This document shows positions 51,518 to 60,540 of a stretch of DNA of 64,000 bases, piece by piece; the stretch's first letter is position 1; every line of letters starts with the position of its first letter. This DNA comes from DASVDE01 sp036381235 (lineage in GTDB: Bacteria > Actinomycetota > Thermoleophilia > Solirubrobacterales > 70-9), in the NCBI GenBank assembly GCA_036381235.1, contig DASVDE010000014.1, positions 1 to 64,000 of the forward strand. Direction: 5' to 3'. The translations under genes and the position numbers were made by a program. Below the pieces are notes generated by a model. That model was not told the DNA's origin. It ran no database searches and saw only the letters and a list, made by a program, of their open reading frames with translations.

Positions 51518-54500
51518 TTACTCGACGTTCAGTTTGGGCATGGCGCGGTCGAGCCATTTCGGCAGCCACCAGACCCGGTCGCCTGCCAGCAACATCAGCG
51601 CCGGCAGCAGGACGATGCGGACGACGGTCGCGTCGAGGAACACGGCCACGGTCAGTCCGACACCCAACTGGCTGGTGGTGGCGATCGGCGCACCGGCGAA
51701 GGCAATGAAGACGGCGAGCATGATCGTCGCCGCTCCGGTGATCACCCTGGCCGTCTTCTCGAGACCGAACTTGATCGCTTCGGCGTTGTCCCCGTGCTGT
51801 TCGTAGTGCTCGCGCATCCGCACCAGGAGGAAGACCGCATAATCGATCGAGAGCCCGAAGATGACACCGAACATCATCGTCGCCCCAACCGCGTCGACGT
51901 AAGTGCGTCCGCCCAGCGGCCAGCCCTCGGGCACGTTGAAGAGCAGAGTGAGCACGCCGAAGGCAACCGCGACCGAGGCGAGGTTGAGCCCCACTGCGAT
52001 AGCGGCGAGCGGTATCGCACGGAGGACGAGGAGCATGACGAGGAAGGTGGCAATCGTGATCGCGGTTACGACGATCGGTATCCGGTCCCGGGCGACGCGG
52101 CTGTAGGTGTTGAGCTGGGCGGTGCCGCCCGCGACCCCGGTCTTCAGATCCGCCTCCTCGCCCAGCGCCTTGGCGTCCTCGTCGAGCGTCTTGTTGAGCG
52201 CGATCGAGCCGGGTGAGTTGAGGCCGTACCTGGGAATCACGAAAAGGCTTGCCGCCTGGCCGCCGTTTTTCACGTCGACCGCCGTCGCAGCTTGATCGCG
52301 CAGCGACCCCCGAGCCCCGTCGAGCGCTGAGAGCACGAAGTAGCCGGAGTCGAAGATGCCCGGGGTTTGGTTGCGGACCCGGTCGACCCTGCGGTTCAGT
52401 GAGGCGTTGTTGGCAACGACACGCGCCTGGATTCGTCGAAGGCCGGACTGCAGCGGATAGGAACGGTGGTAGGCCTCGCCGAGGCTCAGCTGCAGCTCGG
52501 TCGTCCCGCCGACCAGCTGTGAGAGGCCGCCGGAGAGCGAATCGGTGGCGCTGCCGAGTTGGACCAGCCCGTCGTTCAACTGGCCCATCGCGTCGGAGAG
52601 CTGTGTGGCGCCGCTGGACAGTTTCTTGCCGGCGGCGGCGATCTGATTCAGCCCATCATTGAGGCGATTCGCATTCGAGCTGAGCCGGTTCAGGTTGCCG
52701 ATCTCGCTGGTCAGGAAGCTGGTTATCAGCTTCGATTGATTTGTGTCTTTGGCGAGACGCTTCTGCAGCTCCGTCAGCTCATTCGGCAGGCCGGTGTATT
52801 CCGCCGCATAGGGCTGGCCGGTTGCCGGATTGGTGCCGCTGACCGCAGCGAGCGCCTGCCGCACCGCAGCGAGCGCCGCGTCGTAGTTGGGATCGGTTTT
52901 TCCGACGGTCATCGCGCCCAGCTGATCGAGGGCGGCCTGCAGCTGCTGCTGGGCGTCCTGGGCCGGCGGGATCAGCGTCGGGACCTTTAGCTTGGACTCC
53001 TCGTTGAGGGTTTTCTGCAGCTTGCGGGACCGCGCCAGTGGATTGTTGCGGAGGTTCCGAACCTCGTTTTTAAGCCCAACCTTGATCTGGAAAGACCCGA
53101 CCGCCGCCTGCTCCTGGGCATCGGCCAGTCGCTCCGCGCCGGAGACAGACTTGTCGAGCGCCTTGACGATGCGCTCGCTGCCGGAGGTGGCCTTGCCGAG
53201 GCCCTGGGCGATGGCCACCGCCCCGTCCTCCGCCTGCCCGGAGCCGTCGACCAACAGCCCGGCGCCATATGTCGCCTGGGATATGCCGTCGCGCAGCGCC
53301 GTGACTCCGGTGGCGGCGCGACCGAGGTTGACACCGAGCCTGTCGAGAGTTGCCAGCGGGCTGGCGTCGCCGGGGGCAAGGACACTGTTGCCGAATCTCT
53401 GCAGAGGTTTGACCGATTTGGCGACCTGATCGGGGCCGACCACCGCCTGCACGCCGGGCGTGTTGGCGATCTTCCGCTGCCAACGAGTCAAGGCGGAGAG
53501 GGTGTCGGGGTCGGTGATCGCGCCGTGGTCGGTGGCGGCGACGATCGTGAAGGGCGCGTCGAAGCCGGCGCCGATCGTCTGCGTGATCAGGTCGTAGTCC
53601 TCACGCGCGGGGTCGTCGTGGGGCAGCTGCCCGGGGCTGAGAGGCCCCGTCTTCAAAGCGACAGCCGGCGCGGCGAGGACGAGGACGATGAGCCCAATCA
53701 CCGCGGCAACCGGGGCGGGACGGCGCAGCGCCGCGGAGACCATGATCATCAGCCGCGAGCGGCTCTCGTCGGCAGGCGGCGTGCCGATCCGCCAGCGATC
53801 GATGTTGGACCCAACCATGACGAGGAGCGGCGGGCCGATCAGGATTGCGACGAGCACGCTGAGCACGACGACCATCGCCAGCGTCGCTGCCAACGAGGCG
53901 AGCAGTGCCCCGGGGACGACGAAGAAGGCGACCGTCATCGAGAGGACCAGGGTGCTGCCGGCGAAAATGACAGTCTTGCCGGCGGTGCGACGGGTGACTA
54001 TCGCCGCGTCGATCGGGTCGGCCCCGCCGCGCAACTCCTCACGGAAACGAGAGACGATCAGCAGCGCGTAGTCGACGCCGAGGGCGAGGCCCATCATCGT
54101 GCAGACGGTCAGCGCGAGGGCGTCGACGGTGAACCAGTGGGTGAGCAGCGAGAGCAGCCCGCTGGAGACGAACACCGTGGTGGCGCCGAAGGCGAGTGGG
54201 ATCGCTGCGGCGATCGGCGATCGGAAGACCAGCAGCAGGACGATAAGCAGGATCGGGAGCGCGATCAGCTCGCTGCGCTCGCTGGCGGAGATCGACTCGT
54301 CCTGGATCGCCCGCGAAATGGTGGCGAAGCCGGTCTGGGTGGAGACAACCGGCGAGTGGACGTGCTCGGCCAGCGTCTCGTTGACCAAATCGACTTTCTC
54401 GTTTACCGCCTCTTCCACGCCAACGTGGAAGTCGACAACGACCAAGGCGCGACGCGGGGATGGGCGAAGCGCCGCGACAGAGCCGCGATCCCAGGGCGAC

Positions 54501-54772
54501 AGCGTGGTAACCGCGGGGTCTTCGCGGAATACGCGGACCAGGTTCTGGCCCTGCCGGTTGATCTCGCCGGTCGGCCCACGCAGGAGGATCGCGAAGGTCG
54601 CGGTCTCACCGAAGTGGTCGCGCAGGATCTCGTTGGCCCGCGAGGCGTCGGTGCCGGAGATATCGAGACTGCTGGGCGCGAGTTGCTCCTCGACGTTCAA
54701 CCCGATGACGCCGAGCACAGCGAAGATCAGCAGCGCGACGGCAAGCACCCGGCGCGGGTACCGCAGCATCAT
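51518..54772 (-). CDS. MMPL-family (RND superfamily) transporter
   Basis: About 1084 residues from the ATG pair at 54772 (MMLRYPRRVLAVALL); upstream in-frame GTG/TTG starts to 54898 are possible. It has twelve predicted membrane helices in two halves, each with a cluster after a large external loop. The characteristic GLALGVDYALLIVSRFREE and a matching FGLSIDYAVFLLVRMREHYEQHG (Asp-Tyr pairs for proton relay) are present. The second external loop is unusually long and helical (about residues 510-830). MMPL proteins export lipids or glycolipids; near an mce cluster this suggests coordinated lipid traffic (inference). Confidence 0.88.
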   Translation of the reverse strand: MMLRYPRRVLAVALLIFAVLGVIGLNVEEQLAPSSLDISGTDASRANEILRDHFGETATFAILLRGPTGEINRQGQNLVRVFREDPAVTTLSPWDRGSVAALRPSPRRALVVVDFHVGVEEAVNEKVDLVNETLAEHVHSPVVSTQTGFATISRAIQDESISASERSELIALPILLIVLLLVFRSPIAAAIPLAFGATTVFVSSGLLSLLTHWFTVDALALTVCTMMGLALGVDYALLIVSRFREELRGGADPIDAAIVTRRTAGKTVIFAGSTLVLSMTVAFFVVPGALLASLAATLAMVVVLSVLVAILIGPPLLVMVGSNIDRWRIGTPPADESRSRLMIMVSAALRRPAPVAAVIGLIVLVLAAPAVALKTGPLSPGQLPHDDPAREDYDLITQTIGAGFDAPFTIVAATDHGAITDPDTLSALTRWQRKIANTPGVQAVVGPDQVAKSVKPLQRFGNSVLAPGDASPLATLDRLGVNLGRAATGVTALRDGISQATYGAGLLVDGSGQAEDGAVAIAQGLGKATSGSERIVKALDKSVSGAERLADAQEQAAVGSFQIKVGLKNEVRNLRNNPLARSRKLQKTLNEESKLKVPTLIPPAQDAQQQLQAALDQLGAMTVGKTDPNYDAALAAVRQALAAVSGTNPATGQPYAAEYTGLPNELTELQKRLAKDTNQSKLITSFLTSEIGNLNRLSSNANRLNDGLNQIAAAGKKLSSGATQLSDAMGQLNDGLVQLGSATDSLSGGLSQLVGGTTELQLSLGEAYHRSYPLQSGLRRIQARVVANNASLNRRVDRVRNQTPGIFDSGYFVLSALDGARGSLRDQAATAVDVKNGGQAASLFVIPRYGLNSPGSIALNKTLDEDAKALGEEADLKTGVAGGTAQLNTYSRVARDRIPIVVTAITIATFLVMLLVLRAIPLAAIAVGLNLASVAVAFGVLTLLFNVPEGWPLGGRTYVDAVGATMMFGVIFGLSIDYAVFLLVRMREHYEQHGDNAEAIKFGLEKTARVITGAATIMLAVFIAFAGAPIATTSQLGVGLTVAVFLDATVVRIVLLPALMLLAGDRVWWLPKWLDRAMPKLNVE

Positions 54773-54795
54773 GGGATGGCGACGCTCGCCATCCC
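54773..54795 (-). promoter_or_regulatory. Hairpin abutting the likely MMPL start codon
   Basis: GGGATGGCGA (54773-54782) and TCGCCATCCC (54786-54795) form a perfect 10-bp stem with a 3-base loop. It directly precedes the ATGATG and could mask ribosome access, if that is the true start. Confidence 0.4.
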
Positions 54796-54967
54796 GCTCT
54801 GGGCGAACGCGATCCTTCCGCCTCCCCCTGCTCCTCCTCCACACAGGCACGAACCATAGTTTGGCGGTTCGGCGAAAAAAAGGCGCCGCGAAACGCAAAA
54901 GACTCTGTTAAGAACAGGCGCATCCCGAGCGCGCGCAACATTTGACGCTAGCCTCGGTTCGAGGAGC

Positions 54968-55738
54968 ATGGGTATCCAGGGGAAGAGCCTGCGGGCACTG
55001 CTCGCTGTTATCGCGCTGAGCGCGGCGCTGGCCGGGGGCGCTCACGCGGCGATGATCAAGGTCGGCGACCTGGTTCTGCGCGCCGACGGTGGGTTCACAC
55101 CGAACACCCTTCCCCGCAACGAGTTCGTGCCGATCAAGTTCCAGGCTCATGCGGACCTCTCGCGCACGGGTGGAGGAACGCCGCCGGCCCTGCAGCAGGC
55201 GATCCTCGACTTCGATCGCGACGGACGGCTGACCGCAGCGGGCCTGGCCCGCTGCTCTCCGGAAGAGATCGACACCGCGTCGCCCAGGCAGGCGCGGCGC
55301 ATCTGCAGCGAGGCGATAGTCGGCAAGGGTCATGTGAGGGCGTTGGTGACTGTTCCCTTCCTCGGCTCGTTGCCGGCATCGTCGGCTCTCACCATGTTCA
55401 ATGGCCCACCCCAGGCTGGCAATCCCACGGTCGTGCTGCACGCCCAGATGACGAGCCCCGCTTTCCAGACCTTCGCGGTCGTCGTGCCGATCGAGCAGCG
55501 CCGGCACGGTCAGTTTGGCTACCGCGCGACGGTGAACCTCCCCCCGATCGCAGGCGGCCTCGGTGCCCTAACCCACGTCGACATGGAGGTCGGCAGGCGC
55601 TTTAAAGCCAAGGGGAAGGAGCGCAGCTACGTCTCCGCCCGCTGCCGCGACGGCATCTTCGACACTCACGGCCGCTTCACCTTCGACGATGGCACGGTCA
55701 TGGATGGCGCCGTGCAGAAGGCCTGCAACGTGCGGTGA
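54968..55738 (+). CDS. Exported ~260-residue protein, copy 3 of 3
   Basis: Unknown function. 256 residues; the ATG at 54968 follows GAGGAGC. Signal peptide ending near GGAHAAM. Same order of motifs as copies 1 and 2: NTLPRNEFVPIKF, FDRDGRLTAAGLARC, CSEAIVGKG, MFNGPPQAGNP, LPPIAGGLGALTHV, RFKAKGKERSYVSARC, final Cys. The most divergent of the three. It is divergent from the MMPL gene and ends two bases before a tRNA gene on the other strand. Confidence 0.75.
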   Translation: MGIQGKSLRALLAVIALSAALAGGAHAAMIKVGDLVLRADGGFTPNTLPRNEFVPIKFQAHADLSRTGGGTPPALQQAILDFDRDGRLTAAGLARCSPEEIDTASPRQARRICSEAIVGKGHVRALVTVPFLGSLPASSALTMFNGPPQAGNPTVVLHAQMTSPAFQTFAVVVPIEQRRHGQFGYRATVNLPPIAGGLGALTHVDMEVGRRFKAKGKERSYVSARCRDGIFDTHGRFTFDDGTVMDGAVQKACNVR

Positions 55739-55739
55739 G

Positions 55740-55812
55740 TGGGCCGTGAAGGGCTCGAACCTTCGACCTTGAGATTAAGAGTCTCCTGCTCTACCAACTG
55801 AGCTAACGGCCC
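55740..55812 (-). tRNA. tRNA-Lys (anticodon CTT)
   Basis: Acceptor arm GGGCCGT/ACGGCCC with discriminator A; D arm TAGCTCAGTTGGTAGAGCA; anticodon stem GGAGA/TCTCA type with loop CTCTTAA (anticodon CTT); T arm GGTTCGAGCC. 73 bases; the 3' CCA is not encoded. It follows the tat-linked gene by about 23 bases on the same strand and may be cotranscribed. Confidence 0.95.
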
Positions 55813-55835
55813 CGAGAGAGCAAGTATAGGAATGG

Positions 55836-56627
55836 CTAGGGGCCGGTGCCGGAGAGGCCGCCCAGCGGGTTTTGCAGCTGCTGTTTGCCCTGGCCCTTGG
55901 TCGCCTTGGCGTAGGCCTCCAGCTGCTTCTGGAATTTCTTCGCTTCCTTGCGAATGCTCGCGAGCTGCTTCTTGACGCTCTTCGCCTGGGACTTCGAGGT
56001 TGTCTTGGCCTGAGCCTGGGCGGCGGCCTCGTCGCCGCCCTTGAAGTCGAAGGAGTAGTAGTCGTAGATGGCCAGAGTGCTGAGGGTGCCGAGATTGCGG
56101 CGCGAGTCGGCGACGATCTGCTGGGCCCCGGCGGCATCCCTGACGTCGGCCACCGACTCGGTGCCGGTGGGCGCGGTCTGGGCGAGGCTGAAGAGGGCGC
56201 CGGCGACGAGCTGCGCGAGAGAGGGGCTGGGGTCTTCGGCAACCTCGAGATAGCGCTCCCAAGAATCGGCCGCCTGCTGGTACTCGGCGCGGGCCTCGGG
56301 GGTGACCGTCTGCCGGCTGGTGGCGGGGTCGATCTCCACCCGAGCGTTGCCGGCGCTGATCCTGGTCCGGGTGAGGGCGAGCAGCAGCGCTTCGTCGTTC
56401 GGGTTCTGCTTCAGCTTGCGTTGAACGTTGGCCGCCTGCTTGTCGAGAGCGTCTGCGGCGCTGTTGGCCGCGTCCTGGGTGGAGAAGATGTCGCCGATGC
56501 TGACCGGCCCGACGACGAGCAGCAGGCTGGCCCCCATGATCACGGCGAGGAATCCGTAGACGACCTGCACGACGCGCTTGCGCCGTCCGCTGGTGTCGAA
56601 GACCATCCGACGCTCGCCATCCGCCAT
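55836..56627 (-). CDS. Membrane-anchored helical (TPR-like) protein in the tat operon
   Basis: Unknown function. 263 residues: a basic start, one hydrophobic helix (about 20-43), then a helix-rich part with TPR-like pairs (DEALLLALTRTRISAGNARV, EARAEYQQAADSWERYLEVA) and a Lys/Ala/Gln-rich coiled end. The topology suggests that the helical part is outside, or a cytosolic scaffold if inverted. Six bases after tatC, so it may assist Tat export or simply share the operon. Confidence 0.65.
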   Translation of the reverse strand: MADGERRMVFDTSGRRKRVVQVVYGFLAVIMGASLLLVVGPVSIGDIFSTQDAANSAADALDKQAANVQRKLKQNPNDEALLLALTRTRISAGNARVEIDPATSRQTVTPEARAEYQQAADSWERYLEVAEDPSPSLAQLVAGALFSLAQTAPTGTESVADVRDAAGAQQIVADSRRNLGTLSTLAIYDYYSFDFKGGDEAAAQAQAKTTSKSQAKSVKKQLASIRKEAKKFQKQLEAYAKATKGQGKQQLQNPLGGLSGTGP

Positions 56628-56632
56628 CTAAG

Positions 56633-57406
56633 TCACCGCTCCTGGGTCGAGGGCTCCGCTGTTGCACCCGGCGCCTTCGGTGTTCCGAAGGCGCGCGCGA
56701 GCAAGATACTCAACTCGTAGAGAACCATGAGGGGGACCATCTCGATCAGCATCGAGATCGGGTCGACGCCAGGCAGAGCAGCGGCCAACACGGCGATCGC
56801 CAGGTAGGCGTAGCGGCGGTTGGCGGTCAGCTGTGAAACCTTGACGATGCCGAGGCGGGTGACGGCGAGGATCGCCAGCGGCAGCTGGAAGACGATGCCG
56901 CCGGCAAGCAGCGTGGTGGAGAAGAAGCCGTAGTAGTCGCGGGCGCGAACCTGGACGTTGAACTGGCTGTCGTTGAAGCCCAGCAGGAACTTGACGGCGG
57001 CCGGCATGACGATGAAGTAGGCGAAGGCGACGCCGGCGAGGAAGAGGATCGGGGCGAGCAGGAGGATCGGCAGGATCACGCGGCGCTCGGCATCGCTGAA
57101 GGCGGGCAGCACGTAGGCGTAGGCCTGGTAGAGGAGGATCGGCAGGGAGAGAATCAGCGCGCCGTATATCGCGACGGTAAGCGTCGTTGTGAAGGGCTCG
57201 GTGACGCCGAAGGTGAGGAGCTTCTGGTGGTCCGCCGGAAGCGGGTTGGAGGCGATCTCCAGCAACAGGTGGTTCTGCCAGAAGCAGAGCGCCAAAGCAA
57301 CGCCCAGCACCGCGATGCAGACGACTATGCGGGCGCGCAGCTCATCGAGGTGCTCCACCAGGGTGAGGCGATCCTCATGGGAGACCGCCCTGACACGGCG
57401 GACCAT
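56633..57406 (-). CDS. tatC: Twin-arginine translocase subunit TatC
   Basis: 257 residues, six membrane helices. TatC signature: HLDELRARIVVCI at the N-terminus, the external loop LTFGVTEPFTTTLTVAIYGALILSLPILLYQAYAYVLPAF (with Glu for signal-peptide binding) and FxxG-like FAYFIVMPAAVKFLLGF. Receives folded Tat substrates. 12 bases after tatA. Confidence 0.95.
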   Translation of the reverse strand: MVRRVRAVSHEDRLTLVEHLDELRARIVVCIAVLGVALALCFWQNHLLLEIASNPLPADHQKLLTFGVTEPFTTTLTVAIYGALILSLPILLYQAYAYVLPAFSDAERRVILPILLLAPILFLAGVAFAYFIVMPAAVKFLLGFNDSQFNVQVRARDYYGFFSTTLLAGGIVFQLPLAILAVTRLGIVKVSQLTANRRYAYLAIAVLAAALPGVDPISMLIEMVPLMVLYELSILLARAFGTPKAPGATAEPSTQER

Positions 57407-57417
57407 CCCGACCGGCC

Positions 57418-57657
57418 TCAGGTCCGCTTCTGGCCGACCGTCTCGCCCTTGGGCGCGGTCTCACCACGACCGGCGTCGAGCTCGGGGGACGAACGGCGGT
57501 CGTCGTCGTCGTCGGCATCGCCCGAGACCGAGCCGCGGAACTCGCGGATTCCCTTGCCCAGCGAGCGGCCGAGCTCGGGAAGGCGCTTGGGCCCGAACAC
57601 CACGAGGGCGATGATCAGGACGACGATGATCTCCAGGGGACCGATATTTCCGAGCAT
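57418..57657 (-). CDS. tatA: Twin-arginine translocase subunit TatA
   Basis: 79 residues from the ATG at 57657 (MLGNIGPLEIIVVLIIALVVFGPKRLPELGRSLGKGIREF). The short TM helix, FGPKRLPELG hinge and amphipathic helix are typical; an acidic DADDDDDR patch and a charged tail follow. An in-frame upstream extension is not family-like. Single A/B-type component visible here. Confidence 0.93.
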   Translation of the reverse strand: MLGNIGPLEIIVVLIIALVVFGPKRLPELGRSLGKGIREFRGSVSGDADDDDDRRSSPELDAGRGETAPKGETVGQKRT

Positions 57658-57796
57658 CGACCCATGGTAACGGCCACCCGCCGCGATTGGATCACCCCAA
57701 AGCGGGGACCGGGGGACTACCCGGTAATTGGGTTTTCTCGAACTCTTCGGAAAACAGCGGATGGAGTGGCCCCCTCGCGGGTTCGATAAGTGAGGA

Positions 57797-58126
57797 ATGC
57801 GACACACTCACCACCAGACCAAGACCGACCAGGGCCTTCACGTTTGCTCGGCATGCGGATCGGGGCTGGTGCAGCCGACGCGCTGGGAACAGACGGCGGA
57901 CAGGTCGCACTGGCGCTTGTGGCGACGCTGCCCCGAATGCGGGTGGGAGTGCGACGGGGTCCACGGCGGGGGCGAGATCGACGCGTTCGACGAAGAGCTG
58001 GACCGCGGCGCCGAGGCCTTGAACGGGGTGTTGAAGGCCCTGGAGCGGGAGAGCATGGAGAACGTGGCGAAATCGTTCGCGACCGCGCTCCAAGCGGATC
58101 TGATCACTGCCGACGACTTCCGCTGA
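57797..58126 (+). CDS. Small zinc-ribbon protein of unknown function
   Basis: 109 residues. Two CxxC knuckles (CSACG near 17-21 and CPECG near 46-50) flank a Trp/Arg-rich loop, so it likely binds zinc; it is followed by an acidic helical part. Divergent from tatA, convergent with the polyprenyl synthase. Nucleic-acid or protein binding is only a guess. Confidence 0.7.
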   Translation: MRHTHHQTKTDQGLHVCSACGSGLVQPTRWEQTADRSHWRLWRRCPECGWECDGVHGGGEIDAFDEELDRGAEALNGVLKALERESMENVAKSFATALQADLITADDFR

Positions 58127-58137
58127 CAGGCGAGCGG

Positions 58138-59130
58138 TCAGCTGTAGCGCTGGACAACGCCGTCGGCTACCAGGTCGAGCAGGCGGCGCTGTTCGGTGTC
58201 GAAGACCGGGGAGTCGAGCAACCGCTTGGCGCCGGCCACCATCTCGAGAGCGCGTGAGCGGACCCGACCGAGGGCGCCGGTGGCGGCGATTCGGTCGCAA
58301 AGAGCCTCTGCCCCGGCACCGTCGAGCGACCGCAGATCCGTATTGCGAATCGCAGGCTCGATTTCGGCGGCGGCGATCAGCGGCAGCGTGACGGTGCCGT
58401 CGAGCAGATCGGTGCCGCGCGCCTTGCCGGTGCGCTCCGGTGGTCCGGAGACATCGAGGACATCGTCGAGCAACTGAAAGGCGAGACCGACTTCTGCGCC
58501 GAATTCCGCCACCTCTTCCGCTCCCCCCGTCCGGGGGCGGCGGGTGGCCGACCAGCCCAAGGAGCAAGCGCAGGAGAAGAGGGCTGCGGTCTTCAGGCGG
58601 CAGCGCTCGAGGTAGCGCTCCTCGGGGATCGAGATGTCGAAGGCGTCCTGACGCTGAGCCAGCTCGCCACGAGCGAGGGAGGTCGAGGCCTCGGCGAGCA
58701 GGGCAACCGCGCGCTCGTCCCCCGCCTCGGCGAGCAAAGCGAAGGCGCGGGCGAAGAGCAGGTCGCCGACAGCCACCGCGCGTGCTCGACCGGAGGCCGC
58801 GGCGACGGTTGGGCGTCCGCGGCGCAGCGGAGCGTCGTCGAGAACATCGTCGTGAACGAGCGTGGCCATATGGACCAGCTCGACCGCAGCGCCGGCGCGC
58901 ACCGCCTCCTCCCCCCCTTCCGGGCCGGCGCAGAGCAGGACGAGCAGCGGCCGCAGGCGCTTGCCGCCGGCGGCGAGCGTGGCGCCGGCATCCCCCGCGA
59001 GCAACTCACCGTGGCCGGCGCTTTGCTCCCGCAGCAGCTCTTCCACCTCGCCCAGGCGAGCCGGAAGCCAGCGGCTCGAAGCGTCGAGCACCGCGGTGAC
59101 CGGCGGCGGTACGGCGCTGCGCTTGGTCAC
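58138..59130 (-). CDS. Polyprenyl diphosphate synthase
   Basis: Extends allylic diphosphates with IPP; here most likely makes the menaquinone side chain. 330 residues, GTG start at 59130 with GTGA overlap with menG. First Asp-rich motif HDDVLDDAPLRRGRPTV, second FQLLDDVLDVSG; GGKRLRPLL before the first. Chain length cannot be read reliably from sequence. The coupling to menG supports a quinone role. Confidence 0.9.
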   Translation of the reverse strand: MTKRSAVPPPVTAVLDASSRWLPARLGEVEELLREQSAGHGELLAGDAGATLAAGGKRLRPLLVLLCAGPEGGEEAVRAGAAVELVHMATLVHDDVLDDAPLRRGRPTVAAASGRARAVAVGDLLFARAFALLAEAGDERAVALLAEASTSLARGELAQRQDAFDISIPEERYLERCRLKTAALFSCACSLGWSATRRPRTGGAEEVAEFGAEVGLAFQLLDDVLDVSGPPERTGKARGTDLLDGTVTLPLIAAAEIEPAIRNTDLRSLDGAGAEALCDRIAATGALGRVRSRALEMVAGAKRLLDSPVFDTEQRRLLDLVADGVVQRYS

Positions 59131-59897
59131 GCCCGAGCGCCGCTGTGGATCGCGATGATCCCCCCGGCCAGCACGGTGTAGCGGATCTTCTCCAACCCGG
59201 CGGCGTCCATCATCTCCGCCAGTCGACGGGGATTCGGGAAGCCCCGGACCGATTCAGGCAAATAGGAGTAGGCATCGGAGTCGCCGGCAAAGGCGCCCAA
59301 CACCGGCACGAGACGATCGAACCAGAGCGAGTAGAAGGTCGAAAGGGGTGGCCGGGTCGGCTGGGTTATCTCGAGGATTACGAGGCGACCACCCACCCGC
59401 AGAACGCGGGTCATCTCGCGCAGCCCGTGCTCAAGGTCAGAGAGGTTGCGTATCCCGAAGCCGACTGCGACGGCGTCGAAGCGGCCGTCGTCGTAGGGGA
59501 GCTGGAGGGCATCGGCCCATTCGAACCGGACCCCGGTCGCGCCCTGTTCGCGGGCCTTCTCTCGAGCCAGGTCGAGCATTGGCTCGGAGAAATCGCAGCC
59601 GACGATGCTGCCGTTGGGACCGACGTGGGAAGCCAGTGCCAGAGAGAGGTCGCCGGTGCCGCAGCAGACATCGAGAGCGGCGTCGCCTGGATGCAATTCG
59701 GCGCGATTTGCAGCCCGTTCGCGCCAGCGATGGTGCATGCCGGCCGTCATCACGGAGTTCATCGCGTCATAGCGTCCGGCGATGCGGTCAAACATGCGGT
59801 TGACCTGCCCGGCGAACTGCGCCGAGTCTCGCGATGGCCTAGTCGAGTGAGGAGAGGAAATCGGCGAGCTCGTTGAGCTTTTTGGGCGGAAGGTCAC
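59127..59897 (-). CDS. menG: Demethylmenaquinone methyltransferase
   Basis: SAM-dependent C-methylation of demethylmenaquinone (UbiE/MenG family). MFDRIAGRYDAMNSVMTAGMHHRWR begins the conserved part; SAM motif LDVCCGTGDLSLAL; GFGIRNL and RVLRVGGRLVILEITQP follow. The start is uncertain: the GTG at 59897 overlaps the end of qcrC by 59 bases, while the ATG at 59795 would remove the QVNR residues that precede the FDRIA motif. Final step of menaquinone synthesis, next to the enzyme that oxidises it. Confidence 0.9.
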   Translation of the reverse strand: MTFRPKSSTSSPISSPHSTRPSRDSAQFAGQVNRMFDRIAGRYDAMNSVMTAGMHHRWRERAANRAELHPGDAALDVCCGTGDLSLALASHVGPNGSIVGCDFSEPMLDLAREKAREQGATGVRFEWADALQLPYDDGRFDAVAVGFGIRNLSDLEHGLREMTRVLRVGGRLVILEITQPTRPPLSTFYSLWFDRLVPVLGAFAGDSDAYSYLPESVRGFPNPRRLAEMMDAAGLEKIRYTVLAGGIIAIHSGARA

Positions 59898-60540
59898 GAT
59901 AGGACGGCATGATGCCTGGGCCGATCTCGACTGAGCGGAGGATCGCGGCGCGGGGGATGCGCTGGGCGATGTGGGTCAACTCCGGACCGGGGCCATTGTT
60001 GCCGTTTTCGCCTAGCTTGTGGCAGGCGAGGCAGCCGGACCCGGCAACCACCTCCTTGCCCGCCTCATACCGGGCCGGGACCGCCATCTCGATCTCGGTC
60101 GGCGAGCCGCCGGTGGCGCCGAGGTAGGTGAGATAGGCCATCGCAACGATCGTCAGGCAGCCGGCGGTGGTGGCGATCGGACGGCGCTCGGGACGGCGCT
60201 CGGGCCCGCGGTCATAGAAGGGCAGCAAAAGCAGCAACACCATGCAGATGGTCGGGATCCCGATCGTCGCGATCGGGACCAGTTGCGGCGGCTTGATCAC
60301 CCGCAGCACCTCGAAGAGGAAGAAGAAGTACCACTCGGGGCGTGGCACGTAGGTGGTGCTGGTCGGGTCTGCCTTCGGCCCCTGCTCGGCGCCTAGTATC
60401 AGCGACATCGCGATGATCACGCCGACGACGATCAGCGCCATCGTCGAGTCCTTCATCACCGCGTAGGGGAAGAAGGGCTTGCCCTTCTTCTTGAGGAGCT
60501 CGTACTCCTCCAGGTAGGCCTGCTTGTCGGCGGGCTTCAT
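59839..60540 (-). CDS. qcrC: Menaquinol:cytochrome c reductase, subunit IV/cytochrome c fusion
   Basis: 233 residues. The N-terminal half is the cytochrome b C-terminal (subunit IV-like) part: PRPEWYFFFLFEVLRVIK with the PEWY motif of the quinol-oxidising site, plus three membrane helices. The C-terminal half is a cytochrome c with heme motif CLACH (about 170) and an axial Met in GPGIMPSY. The same fused architecture is known in Bacillus QcrC. ATGA overlap with qcrB. Confidence 0.93.
   Translation of the reverse strand: MKPADKQAYLEEYELLKKKGKPFFPYAVMKDSTMALIVVGVIIAMSLILGAEQGPKADPTSTTYVPRPEWYFFFLFEVLRVIKPPQLVPIATIGIPTICMVLLLLLPFYDRGPERRPERRPIATTAGCLTIVAMAYLTYLGATGGSPTEIEMAVPARYEAGKEVVAGSGCLACHKLGENGNNGPGPELTHIAQRIPRAAILRSVEIGPGIMPSYRDLPPKKLNELADFLSSLD

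Noticed and set aside
53525..54859. 444-codon plus-strand frame opposite the MMPL gene
   Set aside because: Low-complexity Gly/Arg/Asp composition and no motif; MMPL is certain.
54769..54969. 66-codon minus-strand frame ending on the MMPL start
   Set aside because: No family resemblance and poor start; mentioned only in connection with the hairpin.
59796..59897. Short menG starting at the ATG at 59795
   Set aside because: Would remove residues normally present before the FDRIA motif; kept as an alternative in the entry.
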